DNA of 64,000 nucleotides from Chromobacterium subtsugae (GTDB lineage Bacteria; Pseudomonadota; Gammaproteobacteria; Burkholderiales; Chromobacteriaceae): NCBI RefSeq assembly GCF_001676875.1, contig NZ_JYKA01000004.1, positions 124,001 to 188,000 of the forward strand, read 5' to 3'. Shown piece by piece: positions 52,422 to 64,000 of this stretch (position 1 is its first letter; each line of letters starts with the position of its first letter). The notes under the pieces were generated by a model. It saw only the letters and a program-made list of their open reading frames with translations, ran no database searches and was not told where the DNA came from. The position numbers and the translations under genes were made by a program.

Positions 52422-53393
52422 TCATAGCGGATACCGTCGCGCGGCAAATGCGGCGTGAGCGGCAGCCAGCTCGATTGAAGACAGCACATAGTCTGGGCTG
52501 TCAGATAACTTCGATATGGCCAGATCGAGAAATGACCGCACTCGGCTGGGTTGTGCCGCCCGGCTGCCATAGTAGACATGGAGGGCAATGGGTGCGCTCA
52601 TAAAAGGCAACAGTACCGGAATCAGACGGCCTGCACGGATATGCGGCGCTGCCGACAGATTAGCAACTTGTCCGATCACCTGACCGGCCAGCATGGCCTG
52701 CAGCTCCAACTCGGTATCGTTGCTGTAAAAAGCAGGTGAAAAGTGGCGCTGCACCACGCTGCCGTCGATAGTTAGATACCAGGGTGAAACCTTGCCGCTA
52801 CTGGGGTGGCGGAAAATACTGCAACGGTGCGCTGCCAGCTCTTCCAGCGTATCTGGCATGCCATGCCTTGCCAGATAATCAGAGGCAGCGCAAACGATTA
52901 GCTGGATGGGGAATAGGCGGCGGCTGATCACCCCATCTTGTGCCGACGCCCCGATCCGAAAGCCCACATCCACCCGTTCCAGCACCCAGTTGCCAATGCC
53001 GTCGTCCAGCTGGACATCAGGACGAACGCCAGGGTGCTCGCGGCAAAAAGTGTCCAGCAAGGGCATCAGGATGCTGGCAAAGGATGACTTGGGCCCGACA
53101 ATGCGCAGCGGACCGCTAATCCCCTCCCTACCCGCACGGGCGGTACTTACTGCGCGCTCCAATGTAGCCAGTGCCGGCTGCGCATCCTCCAAAAACTGCA
53201 GGCCTTCTTCAGTCAGTGCCAAGCTGCGCGTAGTCCGGTGCAGCAGACGCACCCCCAGATGTTTTTCCAGCAAAGCAATGGTCTGAGTCGCCGCTTGCGG
53301 TGATACGCCTTGGGCCTGCGCCGCCTTGCGGATGCTGCCAAGCTCTACCGCTTTGGCAAACATGGAGATAGAGCGCAATTCATTGATGGGCAT
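52422..53393 (-). CDS. LysR-family regulator of the SDR/ADH/cupin module
   Basis: The 323-residue protein has the LysR helix-turn-helix near the N-terminus (FAKAVELGSIRKAAQAQGVSPQAATQTIALLE). It starts at ATG 53393, where the MPINELRSISMF opening fits the family better than the longer frame. It is divergent from the SDR gene at 53521, with a 127-base intergenic region, so it most likely controls the three following genes. Codon use is less GC-rich than in the flanking core genes. Confidence 0.92.
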   Translation of the reverse strand: MPINELRSISMFAKAVELGSIRKAAQAQGVSPQAATQTIALLEKHLGVRLLHRTTRSLALTEEGLQFLEDAQPALATLERAVSTARAGREGISGPLRIVGPKSSFASILMPLLDTFCREHPGVRPDVQLDDGIGNWVLERVDVGFRIGASAQDGVISRRLFPIQLIVCAASDYLARHGMPDTLEELAAHRCSIFRHPSSGKVSPWYLTIDGSVVQRHFSPAFYSNDTELELQAMLAGQVIGQVANLSAAPHIRAGRLIPVLLPFMSAPIALHVYYGSRAAQPSRVRSFLDLAISKLSDSPDYVLSSIELAAAHAAFAARRYPL

Positions 53394-53520
53394 GAGAGTA
53401 CCTGCTGTGTCTGCCGAATTATCAATAAAAAATTGCCACTGATGCAAGGTTTTATCGGCTACTCGATTGATATTTAACGACTTATAGTCACCTCATCAAT
53501 TTGCGCTAGAGGTGAATCAT

Positions 53521-54366
53521 ATGAAAGAAACCCTTGTCGTCGTCGGAGCCGGGCAGATCGGCCAGGCCATCGCGCGCCGAATTGGCGTTGGCAAACAGAT
53601 CATGCTGGCTTCGCTACGAATAGAAGAGGCCGAACAGGCGGTGGAACTGTTTCGCCATGCCGGTTTCAGCGCCACCGCAGCCAGTGTGGACGTGAGCTCG
53701 CGCGCTTCTGTCAGCGCATTGGTGGAACAGGCCTGCCAGTTGGGGCCGATCACCGGGCTGATCCACGCCGCCGGCGTATCGCCCTCTCAAGCGCCGGTTG
53801 CCGCCATTTTGCGGGTGGATCTGTATGGTACGGCGCTGGTGTTGGAGCTGTTTGGCAATGTCATGGCCTCCGGGGGCTCTGCCGTGGTCATCGCCTCGCA
53901 GTCTGGCCACCGCCTGCCGGCACTGAGTCAGCAGCAGGATCGGTTACTGGCGCTGACACCAACGGAAGAACTGCTGCAACTGGATTTTCTGCAACCTGGG
54001 CAAGTGCTTGACACCCTGCATGCCTACCAGTTGTCCAAACGTGCCAACTCACTGCGGGTGATGGCCGAGGCGGTACGCTGGGGCCCGCGTGGAGCGCGGG
54101 TGAATACCATCAGCCCCGGCATCATCATCACCCCGTTGGCCAACGACGAGTTGAACGGCCCGCGTGGCGCCGGCTATCGCAGCATGATTAGCGCCAGCCC
54201 GGTGGGACGTGCCGGAACCCCCGACGAAGTAGGCCATGTCGCGGCCCTGCTGATGGGGCCGGATGGCACTTTTATCACAGGCAGCGACATTCTGATGGAT
54301 GGCGGCGTGACCTCAGCCTTCCGTTTTGGGGACATTGCACAGCCGGTCGCGCAGGGAGGAGCCTGA
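53521..54366 (+). CDS. SDR-family oxidoreductase (first gene of a LysR-controlled module)
   Basis: This 281-residue protein has the NAD(P) motif GAGQIGQAIARRI at residues 9-21. The catalytic S126/S128 (IASQSGH) comes next, with Y169xxxK173 in LHAYQLSKRAN. VNTISPGIIITPLA and a C-terminal GSDILMDGGVTSAF complete the SDR signature. The ATG at 53521 has aggtg eight bases upstream. It is followed by a zinc alcohol dehydrogenase and a cupin protein. The substrate is unknown. Confidence 0.88.
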   Translation: MKETLVVVGAGQIGQAIARRIGVGKQIMLASLRIEEAEQAVELFRHAGFSATAASVDVSSRASVSALVEQACQLGPITGLIHAAGVSPSQAPVAAILRVDLYGTALVLELFGNVMASGGSAVVIASQSGHRLPALSQQQDRLLALTPTEELLQLDFLQPGQVLDTLHAYQLSKRANSLRVMAEAVRWGPRGARVNTISPGIIITPLANDELNGPRGAGYRSMISASPVGRAGTPDEVGHVAALLMGPDGTFITGSDILMDGGVTSAFRFGDIAQPVAQGGA

Positions 54367-54430
54367 TTGCGCGGCGATCAGCTGATGCGAGACAAGATTA
54401 ACGATTGAACCATTCAGAAAGAACCGAACA

Positions 54431-55489
54431 ATGAGCTACCGCGTTAAAAGTTATGCGGCACAATCCTCCAGCAGTCCGCTGGCCCCGTTTCAGTTTGAAC
54501 GCCGCATTCCCCGTGCAGACGATGTGGTGATCGAGATTCTGTATTGCGGCGTCTGCCATTCCGATGTCCACAATGTACGTAACGATTGGGGCAATGCCAA
54601 TTATCCCATGGTTCCCGGTCATGAAATCATCGGCAGGGTCATTGCCACCGGAGCTGGCGTTACTCGTTTCAAGGAGGGCGATCACGTCGGTGTTGGCTGC
54701 CTGGTGGCCTCCTGCCAGCGCTGCGACGCCTGTGACCATGGCCACGAGCAGTACTGCCAGAATGGCGCTACCTACACCTATAACCACACCGACCCGATAG
54801 ACGGCACGCGCACTTTTGGCGGTTATAGCGAAAAGATCGTGGTGGCGGAAGACTTTGTCCTGAAAGTACCGAATACGCTGGACCTGGCCGGTGCGGCACC
54901 CTTGCTGTGCGCAGGCATCACCACTTATTCCCCACTGCGCCACTGGAAAGTGGACAAGAGCAGCAAGGTGGCGATTGTCGGCCTGGGGGGGCTCGGACAC
55001 ATGGGATTGAAGTTGGCCAAGGCCATGGGGGCGGAGGTGACATTGTTCAGCCGTTCGCCGGGCAAGGAGCGTGACGCGCGCAGGCTGGGGGCTGACCATA
55101 TCGTCATTTCCACCGATGTACAGCAGATGGCCGCCATTGCGGGCCGCTTCGACCTCATCATCAACACGGTGCCCTACAAGCATGATGTCAACCCCTACAT
55201 TCCGACGCTGGCCTCCGGCGGCACCATGGTGATGGTGGGCTATCTGGGGCCGCTGGATAACTTCAATACCGGACCGCTGGTATTCCGCCGCAAGGCATTG
55301 GCCGGTTCGCTGATCGGCGGCATTGCCGAAACTCAGGAAATGTTGGATTTCTGCGGCCTGCACGGCATTCACTCCGATATCGAGCTGATCGCCATCCAGG
55401 ACATCAACCAGGCCTTCGAACGCATGCTTAAGGCTGATGTGAAATACCGCTTTGTGATTGACATGAACACCTTGAAAGAGTCCATATGA
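54431..55489 (+). CDS. NAD(P)-dependent zinc alcohol dehydrogenase, YahK-like
   Basis: This 352-residue MDR-family enzyme reduces aldehydes, with likely NADP preference in the YahK/cinnamyl alcohol dehydrogenase group. Catalytic zinc ligands are C39 (CGVCHSD) and H64 (GHEIIG). The structural set C95, C98, C101 and C109 is complete. The nucleotide loop GLGGLGHMG lies at about residue 182. Its stop overlaps the cupin gene start (ATGA). It follows the SDR gene by 64 bases in the same operon. Confidence 0.93.
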   Translation: MSYRVKSYAAQSSSSPLAPFQFERRIPRADDVVIEILYCGVCHSDVHNVRNDWGNANYPMVPGHEIIGRVIATGAGVTRFKEGDHVGVGCLVASCQRCDACDHGHEQYCQNGATYTYNHTDPIDGTRTFGGYSEKIVVAEDFVLKVPNTLDLAGAAPLLCAGITTYSPLRHWKVDKSSKVAIVGLGGLGHMGLKLAKAMGAEVTLFSRSPGKERDARRLGADHIVISTDVQQMAAIAGRFDLIINTVPYKHDVNPYIPTLASGGTMVMVGYLGPLDNFNTGPLVFRRKALAGSLIGGIAETQEMLDFCGLHGIHSDIELIAIQDINQAFERMLKADVKYRFVIDMNTLKESI

Positions 55490-55965
55490 ACGCCCTGAGC
55501 CAGAATACGAGTCAGCCCTCGGAGCAAAGCTTGATGATTACGCCCGCCTCTGGCCGCGACACCGTGTATGCGCCTGCCGAGTTTTTTACCGGCAGCGTCA
55601 AACTTGAAATGCTGTTTACACCGGCGGGGCCTGATCGCACTTCGGCAGGTCTAGTCACTTTTCCTGCTGGCGCTCGCACCCACTGGCACAGCCATCCGCT
55701 GGGACAGACCCTGGTAGTGACCGCAGGCACGGGTTATGTGCAACGGGCAGGCGGACCGCTGCAACCGATCAGGTCGGGAGATGTGGTGCGCATTCCGCCT
55801 GAGGTAAAACACTGGCATGGCGCCGCATCGGATAGCAGCATGAACCACATCGCCATTCAGGAGGCGCTAGATGGCAAGTCTGCCACCTGGCAGGAGGCGG
55901 TCAGCGATGCGGATTATCTCGGTGGTAAGCTAGATGTCAATCTGAGCGATCAGAGCCCGCCGTAA
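55486..55965 (+). CDS. Cupin-domain protein (last gene of the module)
   Basis: The 159-residue protein has a single RmlC-like cupin domain. The first metal motif is GARTHWHSHPLGQTLVVTAGTG (H at 66, 68 and 70 region) and the second is PPEVKHWHGA. This arrangement is typical of cupins related to mandelonitrile lyase and to carboxymuconolactone-associated proteins. It starts on an ATGA overlap with the ADH gene, so it is translated with it. The exact reaction is unknown. Confidence 0.88.
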   Translation: MNALSQNTSQPSEQSLMITPASGRDTVYAPAEFFTGSVKLEMLFTPAGPDRTSAGLVTFPAGARTHWHSHPLGQTLVVTAGTGYVQRAGGPLQPIRSGDVVRIPPEVKHWHGAASDSSMNHIAIQEALDGKSATWQEAVSDADYLGGKLDVNLSDQSPP

Positions 55966-56111
55966 CCCATGTCAGTATGGATTACCGCTCATTTGCTAGA
56001 TACTTTTATGACTGCTTCCAATACGAAAACAGCCGTCTTTTATCTGGCACGCGAAGGACAGCTTTAGCCGAAAAGCGGACATCTGAAGAATTGATACGAC
56101 ATCACTAAAGA

Positions 56112-56138
56112 AGAAGGGGCCAACGGCCCCTTCTCTGT
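56112..56138. terminator. Terminator between the cupin and glmS genes
   Basis: agaaggggcc / ggccccttct with an aac loop is a perfect 10-bp stem. It can end the plus-strand module and, in reverse, glmS (which ends at 56210). Confidence 0.85.
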
Positions 56139-56146
56139 TGTCAGAC

Positions 56147-56184
56147 TCCGACGAACTTTATTCGGATCCGACGGACTTTATTCG
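56147..56184. repeat. Short tandem repeat, 20-base period, two copies
   Basis: tccgacgaactttattcgga and tccgacggactttattcg follow each other, matching at 17 of 18 shared bases. They lie just after the terminator and have no coding role that I can see. Confidence 0.6.
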
Positions 56185-56209
56185 CTCTAGTCACGTTCGC
56201 GAATGCCCA

Positions 56210-58038
<1,829 letters not shown>

Positions 58039-58039
<1 letters not shown>

Positions 58040-58833
58040 TATTTTCTCCTTGCACTGCTGTCTTGAACTGCGGGCGCGCAAATCAGCGTCACGCCCTTCG
58101 CTTGAATCTTGTCTCTGGCGTCCTGCGCCAGGCCGTCGTCGGTCACCAGGGTGTGGATCTTGTCCCACGGCAACTCCAGATTGGGAATGCGGCGGCCTAT
58201 CTTTTCCGACTCCACCATCACGATCACTTCGCGCGCCACTTCGGCCATCACCCGCGACAGGCCCACCAGTTCGTTGAAGGTGGTGGTGCCGCGCTCCAGA
58301 TCTATGCCGTCGGCGCCGATGAACAGCTGGTCGAAATCGTAGGACCGCAGCGCCTGCTCGGCGATCTGGCCCTGGAACGATTCCGAATGCGGGTCCCAGG
58401 TGCCGCCGGTCATCAGCAGGATGGGTTCGTTCTCCAGCTCGCGCAGTTGGCCGGCCACATTCAGCGAGTTGGTCATCACCACCAGGCCGCGCTTGCTGCC
58501 CAGCAGCGGAATCATCGCGCTGGTGGTGGTGCCGCTGTCGACGATCACGCGGTTGTGGTCGCGGATGCGTTCCGCCGCCGCGCGGGCGATCGCCTGCTTT
58601 CGTTTCGAAACCTGGCCGACATCCGGCTCGGCCGCCATTTCGCTGGGCAGCGACACAGCGCCGCCATAGCGGCGCAGCAGCAGGCCGCCGGTTTCCAGCA
58701 GCGCCAGGTCCTTGCGGATGGTGACCTCGGAGGTGGCGAAACGCTGGGTCAGCTCTTCCACGCTGACCTCGCCGCGCTCCTGCACCAGGGTGGCGATGGC
58801 ATGGCGGCGTTGTTGGGTGTTTCGTTTCGTCAT
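58039..58833 (-). CDS. DeoR-family regulator coupled to glmS
   Basis: This 264-residue protein has the DeoR winged helix near the N-terminus ([42 protein letters not shown]). The sugar-phosphate-sensing domain follows ([45 protein letters not shown]). Proteins of this type sense phosphorylated sugars, so amino-sugar phosphate control of glmS is likely. The gene overlaps glmS by one base. Two direct repeats of gtttcgtttcg at its start are candidate operators. Confidence 0.92.
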
Positions 58834-58849
58834 ATTAAGTTTCGTTTCG
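58819..58849. promoter_or_regulatory. Two direct repeats gtttcgtttcg, probable DeoR operator
   Basis: Copies at 58819-58829 and 58839-58849 repeat exactly with a 20-base period, around the start of the DeoR gene. TTTCGTTTCG-type repeats are typical of DeoR sites, so autoregulation of the deoR-glmS operon is likely. Confidence 0.7.
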
Positions 58850-59010
58850 AAAGTTTTTGCATGATAACGCTCAATCGCATGAAAGACAAGATGTCCCTAA
58901 AGCCCGCTCTCCAAGACCTTGCCTCCTCGGTCTCAGCTATCTGGACATAATTCATTCGTCATCGCAAAATCAAAATCCTGCCTATTCACCTCATGCAAAG
59001 GGAGCCCGCC

Positions 59011-59412
59011 ATGTTCGGCCAGCCCGCTTCGTCCACACCATCCCAACGAGAGCAGGCCCTGCAAATCCTGGCCCGAACCGGGATCGGCAAAGCCAACTAT
59101 GCGCCGCCATTATTCCGGCTGCTATGGCGGTTGCAGGCGAACTGCCCGCCGCCGCATTTCCTGCCGTTCTGGCAGGCAGCTCTGCTGTTAGGCTTATTTC
59201 TGGGCCCAAGCTGGGCCGGATTGATGTGGCTGTTGAGCCATCTACTGGCGTGGCCGCAGCCAAGCCTGCCGATTTTGTCCGTCGCCGCACTGGTCATCGG
59301 CGCGCTGTTTGGCTTGAGCATGGCGCTTTATTACGCATATGGCCGCCGCAAATACCGGCTGCCAACATGGGAAGCGCTCGCATCGCCTCTTGCCGCCCAC
59401 AAGCGAGCATGA
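59011..59412 (+). CDS. Small two-helix membrane protein of unknown function
   Basis: This 133-residue protein starts at ATG 59011, preceded by aaaggga at 58998-59004. It has an N-terminal helical part with TPSQREQALQILARTGIGKANYAPPLFRLLWRL (in pieces) and two membrane segments at about 56-78 and 88-108. It ends in a basic tail. It resembles a family of small proteins I recall as DUF6404, without certainty. It lies alone between the DeoR and glmU genes on the opposite strand. Confidence 0.7.
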   Translation: MFGQPASSTPSQREQALQILARTGIGKANYAPPLFRLLWRLQANCPPPHFLPFWQAALLLGLFLGPSWAGLMWLLSHLLAWPQPSLPILSVAALVIGALFGLSMALYYAYGRRKYRLPTWEALASPLAAHKRA

Positions 59413-59430
59413 GCATCGCGCCCAAAGAAA

Positions 59431-59465
59431 AACGCCCTGTTCCGGGAGAGGGAAACAGGGCGCGG
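59431..59465 (-). terminator. Terminator of glmU
   Basis: The stem cgccctgttcc / ggaaacagggcg (59433-59462, one bulged A) is preceded by aaaaa on the plus strand. It reads as a hairpin plus T-run at the 3' end of glmU on the minus strand. Confidence 0.85.
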
Positions 59466-59503
59466 CGGCGTGAGTGAATGGCGGCAATTGCCGCTGTCAG
59501 GCC

Positions 59504-60868
59504 TCAGGACTTTTTCTGCGGCCGCTTCCAGCCCGGAATCGTCACCTGGCGCGCGCGCGCCACGGTCAGCTCGCCGGCCGGGGCGGTCTTGTTGATCACC
59601 GAGCCGGCGGCGATGGTCGCGCCGTCTTCCAGCGTCACAGGGGCCACCATCAAGGTGCCGGAGCCGACGAATACATCGTCGCCGATCACGGTCTTGAACT
59701 TGTTGACGCCATCGTAGTTGCAGGTGACGGAACCGGCGCCGACGTTCACCTTGCGGCCGATTTCCGCGTCGCCGATATAGGTCAGATGGTTAACCTTGGA
59801 GCCATCGCCGATCTTGCTCTTCTTCACTTCGACGAAGTTGCCGATGTGCACATGGCCGGCCAGGTCGGCGCCTGGACGCAGGCGGGCGTACGGCCCGATC
59901 CGGCATTCCTCGCCTACCATGGCGTCTTCCAGATGCGAGAACGGCGCGATCTGGCTGCCGGCGGCGATCTTGACGTTTTTCAACACGCAGTTGGCGCCGA
60001 TAAGCACCTTGTCGCCCAGCTCCACCACGCCTTCGAACACGCAGCCCACGTCGATGCTGACGTCCATGCCGTGTTTCAGCTCGCCGCGGATGTCGATGCG
60101 CGCCGGATCGGCCAGCGTGACGCCGGCTTCCAGCAAGGCGCGCGCCTGATTGGTCTGCAGGATGCGCTCCAGCTCGGCCAGCTGCAGCTTGTTGTTGACG
60201 CCGGCGGCTTCCCAGCTGGCATCGACGCTGGCGCTTTCCACCGCCACGCCGTCTTTCACCGCCAGCTCCAGCACGTCGGTCAGATAGTATTCGCCCTGGG
60301 CGTTGCCGTTGTTCAGCGCGTTCAGCCAGCCGGCCAATTGCGCGTTCGGCAGCGCCATCATGCCGGTGTTGATCTCGCGGATGGCCAGTTGCTCCGCCGT
60401 GCAGTCCTTGTGCTCGACGATGGCTTTGAGCTTGCCGTCGGCGCCGCGCAGCATGCGGCCGTAGCCGCTGGCGTCGGCCAGCACGTCGGTCAGCACCGCC
60501 ATGCCGCTGCCGGCGGCGTCGATCAGCCGTTGCAGCGTGGAGGCGCGGGTCAGCGGCACGTCGCCGTACAACACCAGGGTTTTGCCGTCTTGCGGCAGGT
60601 GGGGCAAGGCCATTTTCAACGCATGGCCGGTGCCGAGTTGTTCGGTTTGTTCGGCCCAGACGATATCGGCGTCCGGAATCCGGGCGCGCACCTGGTCGCC
60701 GCCGTGGCCGTACACCACCACCAGGCGGGAAGGATTGAGGCCGCGCGCGGTGCGGATCACCCGCGCCAGCATCGGCTCGCCCGCTATCGGGTGCAGCACT
60801 TTCGGCATAGTGGAATACATGCGCTTGCCTTTGCCGGCGGCAAGAATAACGATGCTGAGACTATCCAT
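59504..60868 (-). CDS. glmU: Bifunctional GlmU (N-acetylglucosamine-1-phosphate uridyltransferase / glucosamine-1-phosphate acetyltransferase)
   Basis: This 454-residue enzyme makes UDP-GlcNAc. The N-terminal pyrophosphorylase domain has LAAGKGKRM at residues 9-17 and the [13 protein letters not shown] block. The C-terminal left-handed beta-helix has the hexapeptide repeats ([45 protein letters not shown]) and the acetyltransferase catalytic region. The length matches the family. It lies beside atpC, a common order in beta- and gamma-proteobacteria. Confidence 0.97.
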   Translation of the reverse strand: MDSLSIVILAAGKGKRMYSTMPKVLHPIAGEPMLARVIRTARGLNPSRLVVVYGHGGDQVRARIPDADIVWAEQTEQLGTGHALKMALPHLPQDGKTLVLYGDVPLTRASTLQRLIDAAGSGMAVLTDVLADASGYGRMLRGADGKLKAIVEHKDCTAEQLAIREINTGMMALPNAQLAGWLNALNNGNAQGEYYLTDVLELAVKDGVAVESASVDASWEAAGVNNKLQLAELERILQTNQARALLEAGVTLADPARIDIRGELKHGMDVSIDVGCVFEGVVELGDKVLIGANCVLKNVKIAAGSQIAPFSHLEDAMVGEECRIGPYARLRPGADLAGHVHIGNFVEVKKSKIGDGSKVNHLTYIGDAEIGRKVNVGAGSVTCNYDGVNKFKTVIGDDVFVGSGTLMVAPVTLEDGATIAAGSVINKTAPAGELTVARARQVTIPGWKRPQKKS

Positions 60869-60895
60869 GATGATTTTTTTGCTTGGGCCAAAAAC

Positions 60896-60925
60896 GGAAA
60901 AAGGCTGCCACTTGCGTGGCAGCCT
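60896..60925 (-). terminator. Terminator of the atp operon
   Basis: aggctgcca / tggcagcct (60902-60925) with a cttgcg loop is preceded on the plus strand by aaaaa. It therefore reads as hairpin plus T-run, 29 bases after the atpC stop on the minus strand. Confidence 0.9.
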
Positions 60926-60953
60926 GCACTATACACGATTACATCTCGCGCAT

Positions 60954-61376
60954 TCAGTGAGCGCGCTTCTTGAGGTAGTCCAGCGTCTTGAGCTCGGCAA
61001 TCGCCACCGCCAGTGCGGCGTGGGCTTTGGCCGTGCTCATGTCGTCGGTCGCGTGCTTGAGGGCGTCCTCGGCAGCGCGTTTCGCCTCATTGGCGCGGGC
61101 CTCATCGAGATCCTCGCCGCGGATCGCCGTATCGGCGAGCACGGTGATCAGGCTCGGCTGCACTTCCATCATGCCGCCGGACACCGCCACCAGTACTTCT
61201 TCCTTGCTGTCCGGCACGCGAAGGCGCAGGACACCAGGCTTGATACGGGTCAGGAGCGGCACGTGTTGCGGGTAGACGCCGATCTCGCCTTCGGTAGCCG
61301 GCGCGACGACGAATTCCGCCTCGCCGGAGAAGATGAGTTGCTCGGTGCTAACCACTTCCACACGCATCTTGGACAT
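60954..61376 (-). CDS. atpC: ATP synthase epsilon subunit
   Basis: The 140-residue epsilon subunit has the N-terminal beta-sandwich (RVEVVSTEQLIFSGEAEFVVAPATEGEIGVYPQHVPLLTRIKPG) and the two C-terminal helices (DEARANEAKRAAEDALKHA and on). It couples the central stalk to the proton-driven rotor and can inhibit ATP hydrolysis. It follows atpD by 11 bases and is the last gene of the operon. Confidence 0.97.
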   Translation of the reverse strand: MSKMRVEVVSTEQLIFSGEAEFVVAPATEGEIGVYPQHVPLLTRIKPGVLRLRVPDSKEEVLVAVSGGMMEVQPSLITVLADTAIRGEDLDEARANEAKRAAEDALKHATDDMSTAKAHAALAVAIAELKTLDYLKKRAH

Positions 61377-61387
61377 CCGCCCTCTCC

Positions 61388-62794
<1,407 letters not shown>

Positions 62795-62826
62795 CTAAAA
62801 ATAAACTTTTACAGTTCCGTTGACGG

Positions 62827-63693
62827 TTACACCGCCGCGGCACCGGCCACGATTTCCGACAGCTCGGTCGTAATCGCCGCTTGACGCGCCTTGTTGTACA
62901 CCAGGCGCAGCTGCTTGATGGTGTTGCCCGCGTTGTCGGTGGCGGCTTTCATCGCCACCATCCGCGCGGCCTGCTCGGAAGCCATGTTCTCGGCCAGAGC
63001 CTGGTACACCACCGATTCCAGATAACGGCGCACCAGGAACTCCATCAGCGTCGGCGCATCCGGCTCGTACAGGTAATCCCACGAGTGCGAATGCTCCACC
63101 ACCATGTGGTGCGGGGTCAGCGGAAGCAGCTGTTCGAGTGCCGGCTCCTGCTTCATGGTATTCACGAAGCTGGAGTAGACGATGTAGACCGCGTCCAGTT
63201 CGCCTTCGGCGTACTGCTTGAACAGAACCGTAAGCGGGCCAATCAGTTTTTCCATCTTCGGCGTATCGCCGAGATGAACCGCGCTTGCCACCACGTTCAG
63301 ACGAGCGCGCTGGGCAGCTCCCAGGCCTTTTTGGCCCAGGCAGCAAACGTCGATTTCGACGTTCTGATCCTGCAGTTCCTTGACCTTGGCGAAGAAGCGC
63401 TTGAACGAGTTCACGTTCAAGCCGCCGCATAGGCCCTTGTCGGAGGAAACCAGGATGATGCCGGCGCGCTTGATCGTCTCGCGACGGGCAAGCAAGGGGT
63501 GACCAAGTTCCGCGTTCGCCTGAGCGAGGTGCGCCATAACCGTGCGCACCTTCTCGGCGTAAGGACGGGCAGCGCGCATACGCTCTTGCGTTTTGCGCAT
63601 CTTCGAGGTCGACACCATCTGCATAGCGCGGGTGATCTTCTGCGTGTTTTGCACGCTGCGGATCTTGGTGAGAATCTCTTTACCGACTGCCAT
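62827..63693 (-). CDS. atpG: ATP synthase gamma subunit
   Basis: The 288-residue gamma subunit forms the rotating shaft of F1. The N-terminal coiled-coil helix ([33 protein letters not shown]) and the C-terminal [35 protein letters not shown] helix are typical. The central Rossmann-like part has [14 protein letters not shown] at about residue 79-92. It lies 41 bases before atpD. Confidence 0.98.
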   Translation of the reverse strand: MAVGKEILTKIRSVQNTQKITRAMQMVSTSKMRKTQERMRAARPYAEKVRTVMAHLAQANAELGHPLLARRETIKRAGIILVSSDKGLCGGLNVNSFKRFFAKVKELQDQNVEIDVCCLGQKGLGAAQRARLNVVASAVHLGDTPKMEKLIGPLTVLFKQYAEGELDAVYIVYSSFVNTMKQEPALEQLLPLTPHHMVVEHSHSWDYLYEPDAPTLMEFLVRRYLESVVYQALAENMASEQAARMVAMKAATDNAGNTIKQLRLVYNKARQAAITTELSEIVAGAAAV

Positions 63694-63733
63694 ATCCTGA
63701 ACCTTTCTTTAGCAACGACTTATCGTCTAAGGC

Positions 63734-64000
63734 TCAGTTGAAGCTGTAGCCAGCCTTGAACGATTCCATCGCCTTGGCCAGTACCTTCTCGTTGTCGGCA
63801 GACAGATCACCGGAAGCGTTCACGGCCTGCAGCACTTCGGCGTGGTTGGCACGCACGTTGGCCAGGAACTCGGCTTCGAAGGCCAGGGCCTTCTTCACCG
63901 GAACGTCTTCGTACGAGCCCTTGTTCACCGCCCACAGGGTCAGCGCCATTTCCGCGGTCGACAGGGTGGAGAACTGCTTCTGCTTCATCAGTTCGGTCAC
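63734..64000 (-). CDS. atpA: ATP synthase alpha subunit, C-terminal part only
   Basis: The 88 residues seen here form the C-terminal helical domain of the F1 alpha subunit ([43 protein letters not shown]...ESFKAGYSF). The frame is open at base 64000, so the gene continues beyond the window on the minus strand. The next genes are atpG, atpD and atpC in the usual order. Confidence 0.97.
   Translation of the reverse strand: MTELMKQKQFSTLSTAEMALTLWAVNKGSYEDVPVKKALAFEAEFLANVRANHAEVLQAVNASGDLSADNEKVLAKAMESFKAGYSFN

Overview
The window is GC-rich, densely coded DNA from what looks like a Neisseriales beta-proteobacterium, most likely Chromobacterium or a close relative. This rests on gene content recalled from memory (arn operon, reb genes, glmS/glmU beside the atp operon, many LysR regulators), not on a search. 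Both ends cut genes: arnT lacks its 5' part at base 1, and atpA lacks its 5' part at base 64000.

Bases 1-7450 hold a lipid A L-Ara4N (polymyxin resistance) operon: arnT, a small EamA-type flippase subunit, arnB, arnC, a formyltransferase and a UDP-glucuronate dehydrogenase that are separate genes here (together they equal the two-domain ArnA of enterobacteria), a GrpB-family gene, and arnD. Bases 7.4-12.5 kb carry small membrane proteins, a YejK-like nucleoid protein, a glutathione-dependent formaldehyde detoxification pair (class III ADH and S-formylglutathione hydrolase) with a divergent LysR gene, and tRNA-Tyr.

The most interesting region is 12.6-23.4 kb, a large R-body (refractile body, reb) locus. 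It begins with a Crp/Fnr regulator and an ECF-type sigma factor. There follow a tiny coupled ORF, two DUF2589 proteins, a DUF4239 membrane protein, a short RebB and a proline-rich Reb-like protein. Next come an AT-rich ORF of unknown origin with a MITE-like repeat, a two-helix membrane protein, a secreted PHA-depolymerase-like esterase, a helical protein, a GH24 lysozyme with an intact catalytic triad, and two small helical proteins. Four RebB paralogs in an A-B-B-A order end the locus at a strong terminator. A T4-lysozyme-type enzyme and a candidate holin inside an R-body locus suggest a built-in lysis/release module.

Bases 23.4-46.5 kb are a typical accessory stretch of regulator/transporter pairs: LysR genes with DHA2 or DHA1 transporters, a methyl-accepting chemotaxis protein, and a TetR-controlled EmrAB-TolC-type tripartite efflux operon with a readable promoter and two palindromic operators. 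It also holds a secreted beta-helix protein, an FKBP, an aldo/keto reductase, a periplasmic binding protein and a 53-residue membrane protein. Bases 46.9-49.0 kb pair 3-hydroxybutyrate dehydrogenase with a patatin/DUF3734 lipase. Bases 49-52.4 kb hold an SDR, an AraC regulator, a frameshifted SlyD-like isomerase and a zinc-ribbon protein of unknown function. Bases 52.4-56.0 kb form a compact module (LysR, SDR, zinc ADH, cupin) whose codon use looks less GC-biased and may be acquired.

From 56 kb to the end is core genome on the minus strand: glmS translationally coupled to a DeoR-type regulator, glmU, and the atpC-atpD-atpG-atpA end of the ATP synthase operon, with clear intrinsic terminators. 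No CRISPR array, rRNA or complete insertion sequence was seen.
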